A stretch of DNA of 64,000 nt from Stercorarius parasiticus (Eukaryota > Chordata > Aves > Charadriiformes > Stercorariidae), in NCBI GenBank assembly GCA_013396915.1, contig VWZL01003401.1, positions 346,134 to 410,133 on the forward strand. Direction: 5' to 3'. The translations under genes and the position numbers were made by a program. Numbering within the stretch: position 1 is the stretch's first letter; each line of letters opens with the position of its first letter. This document shows positions 62,305 through 64,000 of the stretch, one piece after another. Under the pieces are notes generated by a model. That model ran no database searches. It worked only from the letters and a program-made list of their open reading frames with translations, and was not told the origin of the DNA.

Positions 62305-64000
62305 CTGCAAGATCAAACATATAATGTAAATTCTTCACCTCCTGAAACAAAATTTTTTAACACCTGAGTGCAAGGTCTTCCTGACAATTGCTATAAGCTC
62401 TTCTTTGAACAGCAGCAGTGACCACAAGAGGTACAGCTATGGAAAGGGATAAATATGTACTAAATATCAAGAACTTAACAAAGAATGCTCCAGATTAATA
62501 GGCTGCAGTGGAAAAATGCAAGTTTGTGGACATTTTAACATACTGGTTTTGAGGAATTTCTAACAAAATACACGTGAACACTGACAGAACTATGGCTAGA
62601 GTTTCACTAGCTTTCCTTAGGGGCTGCTGGAAAGCTCAGATGTTTGTTACAGAGGTGCTTCTACCACACTGACTGCCATGGAGCCAACGCTACTGAGCAC
62701 ATCAGGTTCTTGCCAATGGAGCTCACAAACCCTCACTTCTACAGACTTGGAATGGCAAGTCAGAGCTGAGTCAAAAGCCTCTGTGCTAAGCTTTCAAACT
62801 CAATCTTATTTTTAATAGCATTTTTTTCTAATTACTATTTAATTATAAAATAAATTCTTGCTTTTTTTTTTTCACTGTTTGCAAAGAAAATTACTTTTTC
62901 TTAAAGCGGAAAGTTTTCCATCCTCCTAAAAAGCCTGGAACTTCCCACAGAATATAAATGACGCTATTTGAATGAGTACAATAAACTTCAATATCAGGAA
63001 TTTCCCTGTCAATTCAGAAATAACATTCCTGAATGTTGCTCTGCAGAAGCTTGTCACCACCAGAGGACAACTACAGACAGTTAGTTAACTAAAATGTTAA
63101 CTTCTGAGTTTGTGAAGAATGAAACTGCGTTTTCCTTATCAACCTTCTAGAATACCACACTTGCCAATAGCAGTGCACTTCTCAAACATGAATTGCCTCA
63201 GCTTACTCAATCTGTACCACAGTCTTATTATTGACTAACTTGGAGCTGGGACTGAAAGACTCCATTTCTTTTAGTCACATTTTACTGTTTTGCAGTAGGT
63301 TTAGAGAAAAAGCAGCAAGGCATGATCAGGTATGTAATATACTTGTTATATATATCAACTGAACTTACTATTACAAGCATCATCTATTAGCTCTGCTGAA
63401 AAACCAGAATCCTTACTGATATGTGAAATAAAAGCTTTTATATCTTAAAAAAAGCACACTCTCTGCCTCTTTCCTAAAACTAAAGGTTGGGTCTTTGCTT
63501 TTAAGTATAAATAAATAAGCTGTGCATAAATTTGTTCATTAAACTCTGTAATAGAATGTTTGTGCAAATAAAACAGCACATCAGCTTATTCTATAATATT
63601 AAAAGCTGAGCAGAATAATGGAAGTAGATCATAGCTGAGCTGTAATTACTGTAAGTTTAAAAAAAGAAAAGAATAACTGAGAAAGCAGTGAGATGGCTAA
63701 GGTCATTTTAAACCATTAAACGTAATAACAGAGTATAGCCAGGCCTAGTACATTCATAAAGCTCGTATCTCTTAATTGCCGCTTTGGTTTAAGGAAAACT
63801 TCCCTGTCTCTTCATGCGAAGTGACATATAAGCCAATTAAATTCTGCTTTTCATACTGCTGTAATACAGACTTCCCAGACAATCCAGTCATCTTAATATC
63901 CTGTCTCTAAGTGAATCAATTGCATGTAAAATCTTGATTTTCGCTGAGGTCCAAAGTTTTGTCCTTCTCAAGGGATTTCACATGGAAGAAAAATTCTGCT
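62305..64000 (-). other. PREP: PREP intron 7, 3' part, running off the window
   Basis: At least 1696 bp of AT-rich sequence upstream of the exon 8 acceptor. I looked for the residues expected of exon 7 on the minus strand and did not find them, so that exon lies outside the window. Confidence 0.8.

Overview
The window looks like a piece of a bird genome. It holds one protein-coding gene with split exons, canonical GT-AG introns and AT-rich introns. It also carries several CR1 LINE fragments, the youngest of which end in the ATTCTATGATTCTRTGA-type 3' tail typical of avian CR1. No bacterial-style operons, CRISPR arrays, tRNA or rRNA genes are visible. Two single N positions (9543, 57949) mark unresolved bases.

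The gene is PREP, prolyl endopeptidase (prolyl oligopeptidase), on the minus strand. Eight consecutive coding exons can be placed to the base; they match exons 8-15 of the 15-exon vertebrate gene. They run from 62304 down to a TAG stop at 13051..13049. All splice phases join without a gap. The pieces encode residues 276-710 of an expected 710-residue enzyme, assuming no upstream indels relative to human. This covers the second half of the beta-propeller and the whole C-terminal alpha/beta-hydrolase domain, including Ser554, Asp641 and His680. Exons 1-7 and the promoter lie beyond the right edge. A poly(A) signal candidate lies about 225 nt after the stop.

Layout: 1-12.8 kb is intergenic DNA downstream of PREP. 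It is GC-richer between about 1.3 and 6.6 kb and carries two minus-strand CR1 remnants near its left edge and a plus-strand CR1 copy at 10.85-11.31 kb. From 12.8 kb to the end is PREP: 3' UTR, exons 15 to 8, and introns of 2.4 to 20.3 kb. Intron 13 holds a long, decayed CR1-like element on the same strand as PREP. Intron 10 (20.3 kb) holds another decayed CR1-like stretch and some short local duplications. Intron 8 holds two CR1 3' ends in tandem and a 19-bp copy of part of exon 9.

No new multi-gene system is visible. The least expected signals are small: a 19-bp copy of PREP coding sequence in the adjacent intron, a 31-bp exact direct repeat 750 bp apart, a conserved RT motif in the old intronic LINE, and a multi-frame-open GC-richer island in intron 11.
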